Assembly (NCBI RefSeq): GCF_050947875.1
Contig: NW_027460291.1
Coordinates: forward strand, 22,775,368 to 22,839,367
Length of the DNA: 64,000 nt
Origin: Dermacentor variabilis
Lineage: Eukaryota > Arthropoda > Arachnida > Ixodida > Ixodidae
Reading direction: 5' to 3'
Positions within the stretch are counted from its first letter, which is position 1. Each line of letters opens with the position of its first letter. The translations under genes and the position numbers were made by a program. This document shows, piece after piece, positions 11,313 to 22,394 of this stretch. The notes under the pieces are model-generated. The model did no database searches. It had not been told where the DNA came from and saw only the letters and a program-made list of their open reading frames with translations.

Positions 11313-12656
11313 ATGTACCGAACGCCCCCGCAAAGCCGCGATCCAAGCCCGAAGCCCGAGGACAAAACCAACATCGCCCTAGACCAGCGTGCTAGCCTTC
11401 GACTGCAAGGACTGCCCCCACAGCACGGACTTCTACCTGAGATGAGCAGCAAGATTGCCACCAAGTCCACCCCAATGGCAGCCCCAGCGTCCCCCGTCAT
11501 GCTGCAGCAGCCCAGAGAGCCCCCGACGTTCCGCGGTTCAACATTCAAGTACCCGGAAACCTGGCTCGAGACGTATGAGAGGGTCGCTGCATTTAACAGC
11601 TGGAACAGCGACGACAAACTGCGACATGTCTTCTTCGCATTGGAAGACGCTGCCAGGACGTGGTTCGAGAATAGAGAAGCCACCTTAACGACCAGGTACC
11701 TTTTCCGAAGCGGCTTCCTGCAGACATTCACAAGCGTCGTACGCCGAGAACGAGCCCAAGCACTACTAGAAACCCGAGTGCAGCTGCCCAATGAGACAAC
11801 CGCGATTTTTACAGAAGAAATGAGCCGCCTATTCCACCACGCCGACCCGGAAATGTCCGAGGAAAAGAAACTCCGGCTACTGATGCGTGGTGTAAAGGAG
11901 GAACTTTTCGCCGGTATGGTACGAAGCTCACCGAAGACTGTCGACGAGTTTCTTCGCGAGGCCACTAGCATCGAGAAGACACTCGAGATGCGAAACCGTC
12001 AATTCGACCGCCACACCAACTCTACAAACTATGCCGGGGTTCAAACACTGGCCTCTGACGACCTGCGCGAGGCTATCAGGGCAGTCGTACGAGAGGAGCT
12101 TCAGAAGACCTTCCCGTCGTCGCAGCCTCAAGTGGCCTCGATCGCTGACATCGTCAAAGATGAGCTTCAGCGGTCGCTTGGAGTTCCGGAGGTGCAACCT
12201 CAATTACCGCAACTCCAGCCAGAAGCGATGACCTACGCCGCCGTCGCACGCCGTCAAGGTCCTCCTCCGCGACCGCGCCAGGGCCCTGTAACGCGGAAAT
12301 TCCGTCGACCACCGCCGCCAGCACGCCCACCTGTTGCCCAGCGCAGCTACCCGAGGAAGACAGACGTTTGGCGCGCTCCTGACCACCGCCCGCTCTGCTG
12401 CCACTGCGGAGAAGCCGGTCACGTCTGCCGACGATATCCATACCGGGAGATGGGGCTGCGAGGTTTCGCCGTCAACGCTCCGCGCCCGCAGCAAGGTGAA
12501 CGCCCTCGCGATATCGCTGACTACCTCGCCGCTACTCAGTGGAGCTCTCGACGACCGTCGCGTTCGCCATCACCAAGCCGCTACCTGTCGCCGCAGCGCC
12601 GACCATACACTGGCCCAGCCCGGGGCCGGTCAGGGAGCCCATATCTGGAAAACTAA
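11313..12656 (+). CDS. gag: Gypsy-2 gag polyprotein
   Basis: An uninterrupted frame of 447 codons from the ATG at 11313. The frame is open further upstream into the LTR, but only from a GTG. Capsid motifs PETWLETYERV, FFALEDAARTWFENRE and MSRLFHHADPEMSEEKKLRLLMRGVKEEL match the gags of Gypsy-1 and Gypsy-4. A proline/arginine-rich stretch precedes a CCHC zinc knuckle (CCHCGEAGHVCRRYPY) whose last cysteine is tyrosine, so RNA binding may be impaired. The pol frame opens at 12539, in the -1 phase, giving up to 118 nt of overlap. That fits -1 ribosomal frameshifting, but I did not identify a slippery heptamer. Confidence 0.8.
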   Translation: MYRTPPQSRDPSPKPEDKTNIALDQRASLRLQGLPPQHGLLPEMSSKIATKSTPMAAPASPVMLQQPREPPTFRGSTFKYPETWLETYERVAAFNSWNSDDKLRHVFFALEDAARTWFENREATLTTRYLFRSGFLQTFTSVVRRERAQALLETRVQLPNETTAIFTEEMSRLFHHADPEMSEEKKLRLLMRGVKEELFAGMVRSSPKTVDEFLREATSIEKTLEMRNRQFDRHTNSTNYAGVQTLASDDLREAIRAVVREELQKTFPSSQPQVASIADIVKDELQRSLGVPEVQPQLPQLQPEAMTYAAVARRQGPPPRPRQGPVTRKFRRPPPPARPPVAQRSYPRKTDVWRAPDHRPLCCHCGEAGHVCRRYPYREMGLRGFAVNAPRPQQGERPRDIADYLAATQWSSRRPSRSPSPSRYLSPQRRPYTGPARGRSGSPYLEN

Positions 12657-14980
12657 AAGCAGCAACCGATGTAGGTGCGGTTGCTGTCCGTCGAACTGAC
12701 GAAGATCCTCCGCCACCGACGAAGACGCCAAAGAAACTACTTCGACAAGATAACGACACGCCGCCGTCCCGACGAAGTCTGGAAGGAAAGAATGCGACGA
12801 CGAAAGACGACCTGACGACGTCACGTACCAGCCACAGGTCAACGCGACGCAGTCGTGATCCGACGCCAAGACAGAACTGTAATGCAAGACAAAGAACCAC
12901 CGACCTCGACGTTCTTCTCGACGGCCACGCAGTCACCGCCTTAGTCGACACAGGGGCTGATTACTCCGTCATGAGTGGACACATCGCCGCCCAGTTGAAG
13001 AAAGTTAAGACTACGTGGGAAGGCCCTCAATTTCGGACCGCTGGAGGACACCTCATAACGCCGACTGGAATGTGCACGGCAAGAATTACCATTCACGACC
13101 GGACTTACCCTGTCACCTTTGTTATCCTCCAACAGTGTTCACGAGATGTCATTCTCGGCATGGACTTCCTCAACCTACACGGCGCAGTCATCGACCTGAA
13201 GTCGAAGTCAATAACGCTGTGGGAAGATCATGCGATACCGCCGGAGAGCCCTCGTAGTCATGACGCCTTGAGTGTGCTCGAAGATCAAGTGAGCATCCCG
13301 CCTCGCTCCAGCATTATTTCGGTCGGCACCGAAACACCCGCTGACGTAGAAGGCGTCATCGAAGGCGACCAACGTCTACTGCTGGACAGTGAAATTTGCG
13401 TTGCAAGAGGGATCGCTCGACTGCACGGAGGAAACACGAAAGTGTTGCCGATAAACTTCAGCCAGGAGTTCAAGCAAATCAACAAGGGCACGACGATCGC
13501 ATACATCGAGGAAATTCTTGAAAACAGCAATGCGTTTGTCCTCTCAGATTCTGCCGCATCAACCCCGACGACCGTAGTTGCCGAGCCAGACTTCGACATA
13601 AATCCAAGTCTCCCCACGATTAAGCAACAACAGCTCAGAAGTCTACTTCGACGATACAAGGAGTGCTTTTCGACGTCATCAAGGATTCGACGAACCTCAG
13701 TCGCAAAGCATCGCATAATAACCGAAGAGTGGACTCGACCTCACCGCCAGAGCCCATACCGAGTTTCGACGCGAGAACGTGAAGCTATAAGGCACCAAGT
13801 CGACGAAATGCTTCGCGACGACATGATCGAGCCGTCCAAAATCCCGAGGGCATCTCCTGTAGTCTTGGTGAAAGAAAAGGACGGAACCCTACGTTTCAGC
13901 ATCGATTATCGTCGTCTGAACAAGATCACGAAGAAGGACGTATACCCCCTCTCACGGATAGACGACGCAATGGATCGGCTCTGCAACGCTAAATACTTCT
14001 TGTCAATGGACCTCAAGTCTGGCTTTTGGCAAACAGAAGTCGACTAAAGAAATCGCGAAAAGACGGCCTTCATCACTCCAGACGGCTTCTACGGGTTCAA
14101 GGTTATGCCATTCGGACAGCGCTCGGCGCCTGCAGCGTTCCAGCCCGTGATGGACACGGTTTTAGCAGGATTAAAGTGGCAGACCGGACTCATTTACTTG
14201 GATGACGTCGTCGTCTTCGCCGGAAATTTCGACGATCACCTGAGGCGGCTGGCGACAGTACTAGAGGCCATCAAGTCATCAGGGCTCACTGTGAAGCGGG
14301 AAAAGTGCCGCTTCGCTTACGATGACCTTCTGTTCCTAGGCCACGTAATCAGCAAATCTGGTGTTCCCCCAGACCCGCAAAAGACAGCTGCCATCGCACA
14401 GCTCCCGCAACCCATCGACAAGAAGGCAGTGCGTAGATTCCATGGCATGTGTGCCTACTACAGGCGCTTTGTCAAGGACTTTTCGCGCATCGCTCAGCCG
14501 TTGACACGTCTAACTAAATGTGATGTTGAGTTCAAGTGGGAAACGCCGCAGTCCGACGAATTTGAAGAACTCAAACGACTTATGCAGTCGCCGCCGGTAC
14601 TTGCGCAATTTGACGAGTACGCCGATACAGAAATCCATACTGACGTCAGTAGCCTAGGCCTCGGTGCCGTTCTAGTCCAGAGGAGAAACGGAGTCGAACA
14701 GGTGATAGCTTATGCTAGCCGGTCGCTGTCAAAAGCGAAAGGCAACTATTCTACGACCGAAAAGGAATGCCTCACCATCGCTTGGGCTACAGCTAAATTT
14801 CGCCCTTATCTATATGGCAAGCCATTTAAAGTCGTCAGCGACCATCACGCGTCGTGTTGGCTAGCGAATATAAAGGATCCTTCAGGACGACTGGCGAGGT
14901 GGAGCCTCAGACTACAAGAATACGACATCACTGTAACCTACAAGTCCGGACGAAAACATTCCCATGCCGATTGCCTATAA
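12539..14980 (+). pseudogene. pol: Gypsy-2 pol: protease, RT and RNase H
   Basis: One frame apart from a single TAA at 14045-14047. Protease: LVDTGADYSVMSG keeps D-T-G, and RDVILGMDFL follows. RT: SPVVLVKEK, SIDYRRLN, SMDLKSGFW (motif A), then the stop, then [12 protein letters not shown] and an intact YLDD at 14195-14206. RNase H: THTDVSS-type first acid, TTEKECL and VVSDHH, with tether [12 protein letters not shown] at 14978-14980 follows that tether. Only nonsense changes interrupt this stretch, so it is fairly young. The catalytic residues I can see are intact. Confidence 0.85.
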
Positions 14981-16187
14981 TGCGCCCCCTTTGACCCGCC
15001 GCCGCAAGATGACGAGAATGACGACGCATTCCTTGGAACGATAAGCGCGGAAGACTTCGCTGAACACCAATGGGCAGACCCGGAGCTAAAAGGCCTCGTC
15101 GAATATTTGGAAAGGCACACCGACGCTGTCCCCAGGGCATGTGAGCGCGGATTATCTTCCTTCACGCTTGAAAACAATCTACTCGTGAAGAAGAACTTCT
15201 CACCAGTCCGCACGACCTACCTTCTTGTTGTTCCGTCGGCGCTGCGTCCAGAAGTACTGCGCACCCTACATGACGATCCGACCACCGGGCACCTCGGCTT
15301 CTCGAGGACGACATCGAGGATACAAGAAAGGTATTACTGGCCGCGCCTAACAGCCGACGTCGCCCGTTATGCCAAGACATGCCGAGACTGTCAGCGAACA
15401 AGACACCACCGACAAGGCCAGCGGGACTACTACAGCCTCCTTACCGACCTTTTCAGCAGATCGGGATGGACTTGTTGGGACCGTTTTGGACATCAACTTC
15501 CGGAAATAAGTGGATCGCCGTGGCGACGGACTATCTCACCCATTTCGCTGAAACTAAAGCTCTACCAAAAGGCAGCGCAGCCGAAGTGGCGAAATTTTTC
15601 GTCGAGAACATCCTGCTGCGACATGGTGCTCACAAGTCCTCATCACCGACTGAGGAATGGCTTTTACAGCAGAGCTTATGCAAGCCATTCTGCAATACAG
15701 CCAGACAAGTCACAGCAGGACAACTGCCTACCATCCGGAGACGAATGGTCTCACGGAGCACCTGAACAAGACCCTCGCCGACATGCTTGCAATGTACGTC
15801 GACGTCGAGCACAAGACCTGGGATGCGGTCCTGCCGTACGTAACCTTCGCTTACAACACGGTGGTGCAAGAAACAACACAGATCACGCCATTCAAGCTGG
15901 TTTAGGGCAGGAACCCGACGACGACGCTCGACGCCATGCTGCCGCACGTCACTGACGAGGAAAATCTTGACGTCGCTACCTATCTCCAGCGCGCCGAAGA
16001 AGCCCGACAGCTCGCCCGCCTGCGGATCAAGAACCAGCAGAAGGCCGACAGCCGACACCACAACCTCCGACGACGCTTCGTCGAGTAGCAGCCCGGCGAC
16101 CGTGTTTGGGTATGGACCCCGATACAACGACGAGGACCCAGTGAGAAAGTACTCCGACGCTATTTCAGACCCTACAAGGTCATCCGG
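14981..16187 (+). pseudogene. Gypsy-2 integrase, frameshifted and truncated
   Basis: It continues in the pol frame through the zinc-binding domain (GHLGFSRTTSRIQERYYWPRL; CRDCQRTR). It shifts frame near 15405 into the core (GMDLLGPF, VATDYLTHFAETK) and again near 15640 (AYHPETNGLTEHLNKT). The second catalytic aspartate (LITD) is readable but followed directly by TGA, and the glutamate is kept. Further stops at 15903-15905 and 16086-16088 precede GDRVWVWTP and YFRPYKVIR, where Gypsy similarity ends. Confidence 0.8.
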
Positions 16188-16384
16188 GGTGGCCAATCCT
16201 GCTCTGGTGAGGTAGTGCGTTACCGGTTCTGGTCACCGGGATCAGGCTCCAGGCCTGGTTATGGAATTTTATCAACACGCGGATTTCTTCTAATCCGTTG
16301 GAAAATTGCGCGCCAGCGGGATTCTAACGACGGACCTCTTGCACGCGAGGCGGGTGTTCCACCTCTACGCCACCGCTGCACTGG
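16188..16384 (-). repeat. tRNA-headed SINE-like repeat
   Basis: On the minus strand an A box (TGGCGTAGAGG, 16372-16362) and a degenerate B box (CGTTAGAATCC, 16329-16319) sit at tRNA spacing. The body follows and ends near 'ggattggccacccc'. The head resembles a tRNA, perhaps Ala-like, with an anticodon arm 'CCGCCTCGCGTGCAAGAGG'. It may be an independent SINE or an antisense part of the RTE 5' region. Confidence 0.5.
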
Positions 16385-16405
16385 CGGACAGGCCGCCATT
16401 GCAAT

Positions 16406-17401
16406 ATGAACCTGGCAACGTTTAATGCTAGAACGTTATCTAGTGGGGCGAGTCTAGCTGTGCTATTGGAGGAATTAGAGGGCAGTAAATGGGATATAAT
16501 AGGCCTCAGTGAAGTTAGGAGGCCAAAAGACGCATATACAGCGCTAAAAAGCGGGCACGTCCTGCGCTACCGGGGCTTAGCGGAGAGATCTAGGAGTCGA
16601 ATTCCTGATTAATAAGAATATAGTTGGTAACATACAGGAATTCTATAGCATTAACGAGAGGGTGGCAGGTCTTGTTGTGAAACTTCATAAGAGGTACAAA
16701 ATGAAGGTTGTACGCCCCTACATCCTGTCATGATGACCAGGAAGTGGAAAGCTTCTATGAAGACGTGAAATCGGCGATGGGTAGAGTGAAACAAATACAC
16801 TATACTGATGGGCGACTTCAATGCCAAGGTAGGCAAGAAGCAGGCTGGAGACAAGGCAGTGGGTGAATATGGCATAGGCACTAGCAATAGCAGGGGAGAG
16901 TTATTACTAGAGTTTGTGGAGCAGAATAATATGCGGATAATGAATACCTTCTTCCGCAAGCGGGATAGCCGAAAGTGGACGTGGAGAAGCCGGAGCGGCG
17001 AGACTAGAAATGAAATAGACTTCATACTCTGTGCTAACCCTGGCATCATACAAGATGCGGACGTGCTCAGCAAGGTGCGCTGCAGTGACCACAGGATGGT
17101 AAGAACTCGAATTAGCCTAGACATGAGGAGGGAACGGAAGAAACTGGTACATAAGACGCCGATGAATGAGTTAGCGGTAGCAGGGAAAATCGAGGAATTT
17201 CTGATCAAGCTACAGAACAGGTATTCGGCTTTAACTCAGGAAAAGGACCTTGGTGTTGAAGCAATGAACGACAATCTTGTGGGCGTCATTAAGGAGCGTG
17301 CAATAGAAGTCGGCGGTAACTCCGTTAGACAGGATACCTGTAAGCTATCGCAGGAGGCGAAAGATCTGAACAAGAAACGGCTATTGTATGACAGCCTCTA
17401 A
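16406..17401 (+). pseudogene. RTE LINE endonuclease domain
   Basis: The APE-like endonuclease that nicks target DNA for target-primed reverse transcription. The N-terminus reads MNLATFNARTLSS and WDIIGLSEVR (the metal-binding glutamate). After a break at about 16600-16800 the frame at 16808 reads MGDFNAKVG (catalytic D and N), RDSRKWTWRS, EIDFILC and CSDHRMVR (catalytic D-H pair). Catalytic residues look intact, but the two parts are in different frames and the connecting frame meets TGA at about 16728. Confidence 0.8.
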
Positions 17402-19195
17402 CCCTACAGCTAGAATAGAACTGGCAGAACTTTCGAAGTTAATCAACAAGCGTAATACAGCTGACATAAGGAAGTATAATATGGATAGAATTGAACATGC
17501 TCTCAGGAACGGAGGAAGCCTAAAAGCAATGAAGAAGAAACTAGGAATTGGCACGAGTCGGGTGTATGCGTTAAGAGACAAAGCCGGCAGTATCACTACT
17601 AAAATGGATGAGGTAGTTCAAGTGGCTAAGGAGTTCTATACGTATTTATACAGTACCAGTGGCACCCACGACGATGATGGAAGAGCGAATAGTCTCGAGG
17701 AATTCGAAATCCCACAGGTAACGCTTGAAGAAGTAAAGAAAGCCTTGGGAGCTATTCAAAGGGTGAAGGCAGCTGCGGAGGATCAGGTAACCGCAGATTT
17801 GTTGAAGGATGGTGGGCAGATTGTTCTAGAGAAACTGGCCACCCTGTATGCGCAATGCCTCATCACCTCGAGCGTACCGGAATCTTGGAAGAACGCTAAC
17901 ATAATCCTAATCCATAGGAAAGGGGACTTCAAAGACTTGAAAAATTATACACCGATTAGCTTACTGTCAGTTGCCTACAAACTATTTACTAAGGTAATCG
18001 TAAATAGTATCATGAACACCTTAGACTTCTGTCAAGCAAAGGACCAGGCAGGATTCCGTAAAGGCTGCTCAACATTAGGCGATATTCACACTATCAATCA
18101 GGTGATAGAGAAATGTGCGGAATATAACCAACTCCTATATATAGCTTTCATTGATTACGAGAAAGCGTTTGATTCTGTTGAAACCTCAGCAGTCATGGAG
18201 GCATTACGGAATCAGTTAGTAGACGAGCCGTATGTAAAAATACTGAAAGATATCTATAGCGGCTCCACAGCCACCGTAGTCCTCCATAAAGAAAGCAACA
18301 AAATCCCAATAAAGAAAGGCGTCAGGCAGGGAGATACGATCTCTCCAATGCTATTCACAGCGTGCTTGCAGGAGGTATTCAGAGACCTGGATTGGGAAGT
18401 ATTGGGGATAAAAGTTAATGGAGAATACCTTAGTAACTTGCTATTCGCTGATGATATTGCCTTGCTTAGTAACTCAGGGGACCGATTGCAATGCATGCTC
18501 ACTGACCTGGATAGGCAAAGCAGAAGAGTGGGTCTAAAAATTTAGCTGCAGAAAACAAAAGTAATGTTTAACAGTCTCGGAAGAGAACAGCAATTTATAA
18601 TAGGTAGCGAGGCACTGGAAGTGGTATGGGAATACATCTACTTAGGGCAGGTAGTGACGGCGGAACCGGATCATGCGACGAAAATAATCAGAAGAATAAG
18701 AATGGGCTGGGGTGCGTTTGGCAGGCATTCCAGATCATGAACAGCAGGTTGCCATTATCCCTCAAAAGAAAAGTGTTTAATAGCTGTGTCTTAGCAGTAC
18801 TCATCTACGGGGCAGAAACCTGGAGGCTTACGAAAAGGGTTCTACTTAAATTTAGGACGACGCAACGAGCTTATAGAAAGAAGAATGATGGGGGTAACGT
18901 TAAGGGATAAGAAAAGAGCAGATTGGGTGAGGGAACAAATGAGAGTTAATGACATCTTAGCTGAAATCAAGAAAAAGAAATTGGCAGGACATGTAATGAG
19001 GAGGGAAGATAACCTATGGTCATTAAGGGTTACGGACTGGATTCCAAGGGAAGGGAAGTGTAGCAGGGGGCGGCAGGAAGTTAGGTGGGTGGATGAGATT
19101 AAGAAGTTTGCAGGGACGACATGGCCACAACTTGTACGTGACCGGGGTTGTTGGAGAAGTATGGGAGAGGCCATTGCCATGCAGTGGGCGTAACC
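17388..19195 (+). pseudogene. RTE LINE reverse transcriptase and C-terminus
   Basis: The frame 17388-18545 is a 385-codon RT: IQRVKAAAEDQVTADLL, NYTPISLLS, QAGFRKGCST, AFIDYEKAFDSV (motif A), GVRQGDTISPMLF and an intact LLFADDIALL (motif C). A TAG at 18543-18545 ends it inside the thumb. The sequence then reads on in frame (LQKTKVMFNS) before shifting. The C-terminal block 18885-19193 (VTLRDKKRADWVREQ, GCWRSMGEAIAMQWA) ends with the element's native stop. The frame relative to the endonuclease is shifted near 17390. Confidence 0.85.
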
Positions 19196-19230
19196 AGGCT
19201 GATGATAATGATGATGATACACGAAGGTGA

Positions 19231-20247
19231 ATTCACGAGCATACAGCATAAAATGAACGCACATATAGACGGAGACACCACTTGCGTTAGCGCTAAAATA
19301 ACATAATTGTATCACGAGTTGTAATGGCACAATCCCCAAAGCGGTAATACGGAAATGATTTCAAGAGCGGTTTTCGTATAATTGATTTTTCTTGCGCGGA
19401 AACAACCTTCGTTTTTGTGGGAAAATCTGACTCGCCATCGCAGCCGTGCGAAAGTAGATGTCCTGCGAAGCTGTTGAAAACTAGAAGTGCTAAGGGGTGT
19501 ATAAAATGCTTTATTGCTATAGAGTAATGGTAGTAGTGACAGTAATGGTAATTTTGACCGCGCGCCGCCGCCCATAGCGGTGCTGCAACAACATTGAAAT
19601 CAGCTGCTAGGCTACTTATCTAAAATACCTTGCGACAATGTGCCTTAAATGCCCATATTTTCAGCAGAGTATCCTCTTGACGTTGCTAACTGAAACTTGT
19701 TGAAATTGGGCCGATATCTTGAAAAAGAATTTTTATGAAGTGCTGCTCAGTGATTTATGCTAGTGCATTGCGGTGAAGTTTGACGGATAGCTGAACAATC
19801 AGTTGTCCTCTATTCATGAGCATGCGCAGAATGACGCGCGCGTGAAGAGTTGCAAAACTGTATGCTTGTACGAATGGTTACAATAGGAAAATAAAAAAAA
19901 CTACATGCACCTATACCAAAGGTTACTATATACCTTTTAATTTATAGGTGCACGAAATTGTGAGACTATACCCGTGCAATAAATGCTACTTGAGTAAAGG
20001 TAATAATTTTATTTCTAGTTTATAGGTGCCGAAATGTGTCTTTTTATTAAAGGTTACTTGTATAAAATTAGTATGTAATTTCTATTCATAAGCGCACAAA
20101 TGTGTGAAAATATGCCCCTTTACTAAACGTTACCGTACTAAGGGTATACCCACGTCGCAAGGTGCCGTCGCCCTGCGGCAGCTTGCGCAACAATAAACTT
20201 TAACGGGAAACGTATGCGGGGAGCGCTAGGTGCTTCGCATTTTTATC
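19231..20247. other. No gene recognised
   Basis: AT-rich single-copy-looking sequence without recognisable domains. Short similar words ('ggtgcacgaaat', 'ggtgccgaaatg') recur at 19915-20110 but not as a clean repeat. Confidence 0.5.
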
Positions 20248-20600
20248 TTAAAGGGAAGCTGAAAGACTTTTCGAAAAAGTGAGTTTCCTTCGGCATTCTA
20301 CAGTTTTTAGTCCATTGAGCACGAATATCTAGTTTGTAAAGGCCGGAAACCAACGCAAGCGGCTGTTTTTTGCAAGAAAACGCACACCAGCGCCTCAGTG
20401 CATCGCGCGAACGTCGCTGTTGCCCGTGATTGGTCGGGACCGCTGTGACGTTATTCACGGGGATCACCGGTCGGCGCCGCCGTTTCAGAGCGTGTATAGG
20501 TGTTCTGTGGTAGCACGCTGTTCTGGTCTGGCTTCACAGATGAGTTGTAAGCATTATTGAACGTTCTCGCTGTCTTGGACAGCTTGTATTTTTGCCTTAC

Positions 20601-20710
20601 ATGTTCGAACCGAAAGCCGATACAGAAAACGATGGAGGCAACGAGGATGTTGAGTGTGCGAACAGCGAGAACGATGTGTGCACATTCTCGCTCATTGGAA
20701 ATATTAGCTG
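20601..20710 (+). CDS. Putative first exon in the TTAA transposon
   Basis: ATG at 20601 opens an acidic peptide (MFEPKADTEND, then EDVECANSENDVC) that runs to a near-consensus splice donor, CTG|GTACGT, at 20710/20711. The upstream 200 bp are CG-rich with an ATTGG box near 20434. The acidic start ending in a Trp-type split codon is reminiscent of P2X7-like proteins carried by some arthropod transposons. That is memory-based and weak. I found no second exon in the element, so the gene is probably headless-only. Confidence 0.35.
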
Positions 20711-21328
20711 GTACGTATGTTTCTTCATGTAGCTGCACGTTGCAATGACAGGAGAAAAAAACGCGCTAAAGTGTCACTGGGAACTTGCTGCTGGAAGATT
20801 GCCGAAGCACTAACTTCTCTTTTGATTGTAAACACGGGTGCAATTAATTCCGCGATGTCAAGCATCTTGCCGCTGCTTGTCTAAAGTTCGGTGGTTTTTT
20901 GCGTGTTGATGCACGATGGCGAACATAAGTACCGCGTTTCAAAGCGCGCACATACAGTACTGCGAGGTACATTCATGGAAGGCGCTTATCATACACATCC
21001 AGATCGAGATGGTCAGGGGGATTTTATGTGCAATATTCAGACTATGGTTCGACGACTTTGCGATTGTGGCCCGATCAAGAATCGGTATGCGTGCTGCATG
21101 CTAGTATTAACATACAGATATTAGGCAGTTTTAGTACCGCCGTGTGGTAAACACGGTAACTTTATGGTAACTGCAACCGTACGTCGAATGTCGCTAGGCA
21201 AGCCTTGCAACGCTAGCAACAACGCGTTTCCGCATTGGTCGTAAGGCTATCCAGCTACGCTAAAACTGTGTTACCAGACGTTCATGGCTGCAAATGTTCG
21301 CATTTCTCGAGTGCATTAATGTGGGCAC

Positions 21329-21564
21329 CGGAACACCGGAATTGGAGTACCGATTGCCCGCACTATTGTCAAGCTCCGATGATAATCCCTGTCGCGGAAA
21401 TGGTCCGAGCACAGCACAGTTGATTTCGTGGGCACGAAATTCTCTCTCCTCACAGCACGGACCCACTGCGCTGCAAGCTTCTTGTCCTTCGGGAAGATGT
21501 GAAACACCACATCGTCTCGCCCGCCTGTGTTCGCAGAGCTGAATGGTACACAGAACGAGGGCAT
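21329..21564 (-). CDS. THAP-domain first exon
   Basis: From the ATG at 21564 (minus) the protein reads MPSFCVPFSSANTGG, then FHIFPKDKK, QWVRAVRREN, VLCSDHFRDRDY and TPIPVF. This is the order of a THAP zinc finger (C-x2-4-C, W, F-P, C-x2-H, then AVPTLF-like). The second cysteine is serine here, so zinc binding should be impaired. A donor follows TTCCG|GTGCCC near 21329 and a stop follows soon after, consistent with a first exon. The upstream CpG-rich tract 21570-21830 could hold the promoter. THAP fingers are the DNA-binding part of P- and Kolobok-type transposases. Confidence 0.7.
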
Positions 21565-21975
21565 GTTGGACACCCTTGGCTGTAGGCACTCACGCAGCAC
21601 AGAAAGGAAGCACAGTTCACGAAAATCGCAAAAGAAAGCAAACGTCAGCGGCGCCATATCTCTCGCCGCGTCATTTAGTAAAGCGCAGGACGGAAAGAAA
21701 CACGCCAGCACACGCCAGCACGCCGGTACGCCGGCACGATCCCCGGGAATGACGTCACTCTCTCCGGTTCTCTCCTCTGGCTGCCTCCTCACCCGGCACT
21801 CCGGGATGCGACGGGGGCGTGTCCGCGGGGGGGGGGGAGAGAGATTTAGAAAGCAATTTCCGCCCCTTATATTAACAAAATGAAGAAAAAAATTTCAGAA
21901 CCGTAAATTAATAGGTCTGTTCGTCCCAATCCCAGCAATTCATGGAACTTGAAAACCGCTTCAGCTTCCCTTTAA

Positions 21976-22394
21976 GCGGCTTATTATGAATTATGTGGTT
22001 CGGATACTTGTTTCGTGTTTATTCCTTATTGGAATGTATGCTGTTCTTTACGTTGCATGCCTGATTCCAAAACATGATTGCACAGTTCGTTTAACTTTGC
22101 GGAGTGCTTGAGGCCTCTGCCTTACGGGGGTACAAGCCACTGCTGTTTGCCCTGCACTGCTGTCGCGATCAGCCCACATATCTGCTAACGGACGCGGACA
22201 CGAAATATGCCAACCGCCGAGAGGCTAACAGCTTCGCTGTAAAAAGTTAGAACCTCATCTGTTTTTCTACTTACTTTGGAAAGCTGTACTAAGAGACAGG
22301 TCTTTGCATGTGCCACTTCAGCTTCTCACCGAGTGCCTTGGACCATGCAATGTATAATGTTCGCGTATACCCGAAGGCGTACTTAGGCCATTTA
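21976..22394. other. No gene recognised
   Basis: Unremarkable sequence to the right of the TTAA transposon. Nothing recognised. Confidence 0.5.

Larger units (their letters stand above)
10875..16187 (+). mobile_element. Gypsy-2 LTR retrotransposon, 3'-truncated
   Basis: A 414-bp 5' LTR, intact gag, and protease-RT-RNase H-integrase mostly in one frame. The element stops in the integrase C-terminus (after YKVIR) at about 16187, where a SINE/RTE block begins; no 3' LTR is present. 'TGGTGGAGGTGCT' starts 2 nt after the LTR and recurs 1 nt after the Gypsy-4 LTR, so it is a candidate primer-binding site, though I cannot name the tRNA. It is the least decayed of the three related Gypsy copies. Confidence 0.85.
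16385..19230 (+). mobile_element. RTE-clade LINE, nearly complete
   Basis: An AP-type endonuclease followed directly by RT and a C-terminal domain, without RNase H or a long 3' UTR, and ending in a GAT-type repeat (19196-19220). This is the RTE/BovB layout. Several frameshifts and at least two stops disable it. A second, 5'-truncated copy lies at 26305-26708. The 5' end meets the antisense tRNA-like repeat. Confidence 0.85.
20252..21971. mobile_element. Kolobok-like DNA transposon (TTAA target), internally deleted
   Basis: The ends are AGGGAAGCTGAA on the left and its reverse complement TTCAGCTTCCCT on the right. TTAA duplications sit immediately outside (20248-20251 and 21972-21975). A TTAA target with RGG-type ends and a THAP-domain protein fits the Kolobok superfamily; piggyBac shares TTAA but usually starts CCY. 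The 1,720-bp copy keeps the first exon of two convergent genes (20601 plus, 21564 minus) and lacks any DDE transposase core. It is probably a deletion derivative mobilised in trans. Confidence 0.65.

Noticed and set aside
16319..16384. A functional tRNA gene on the minus strand
   Set aside because: The B box is degenerate (CGTTAGAATCC), the acceptor stem does not close, and a non-tRNA body follows directly, as in SINEs.
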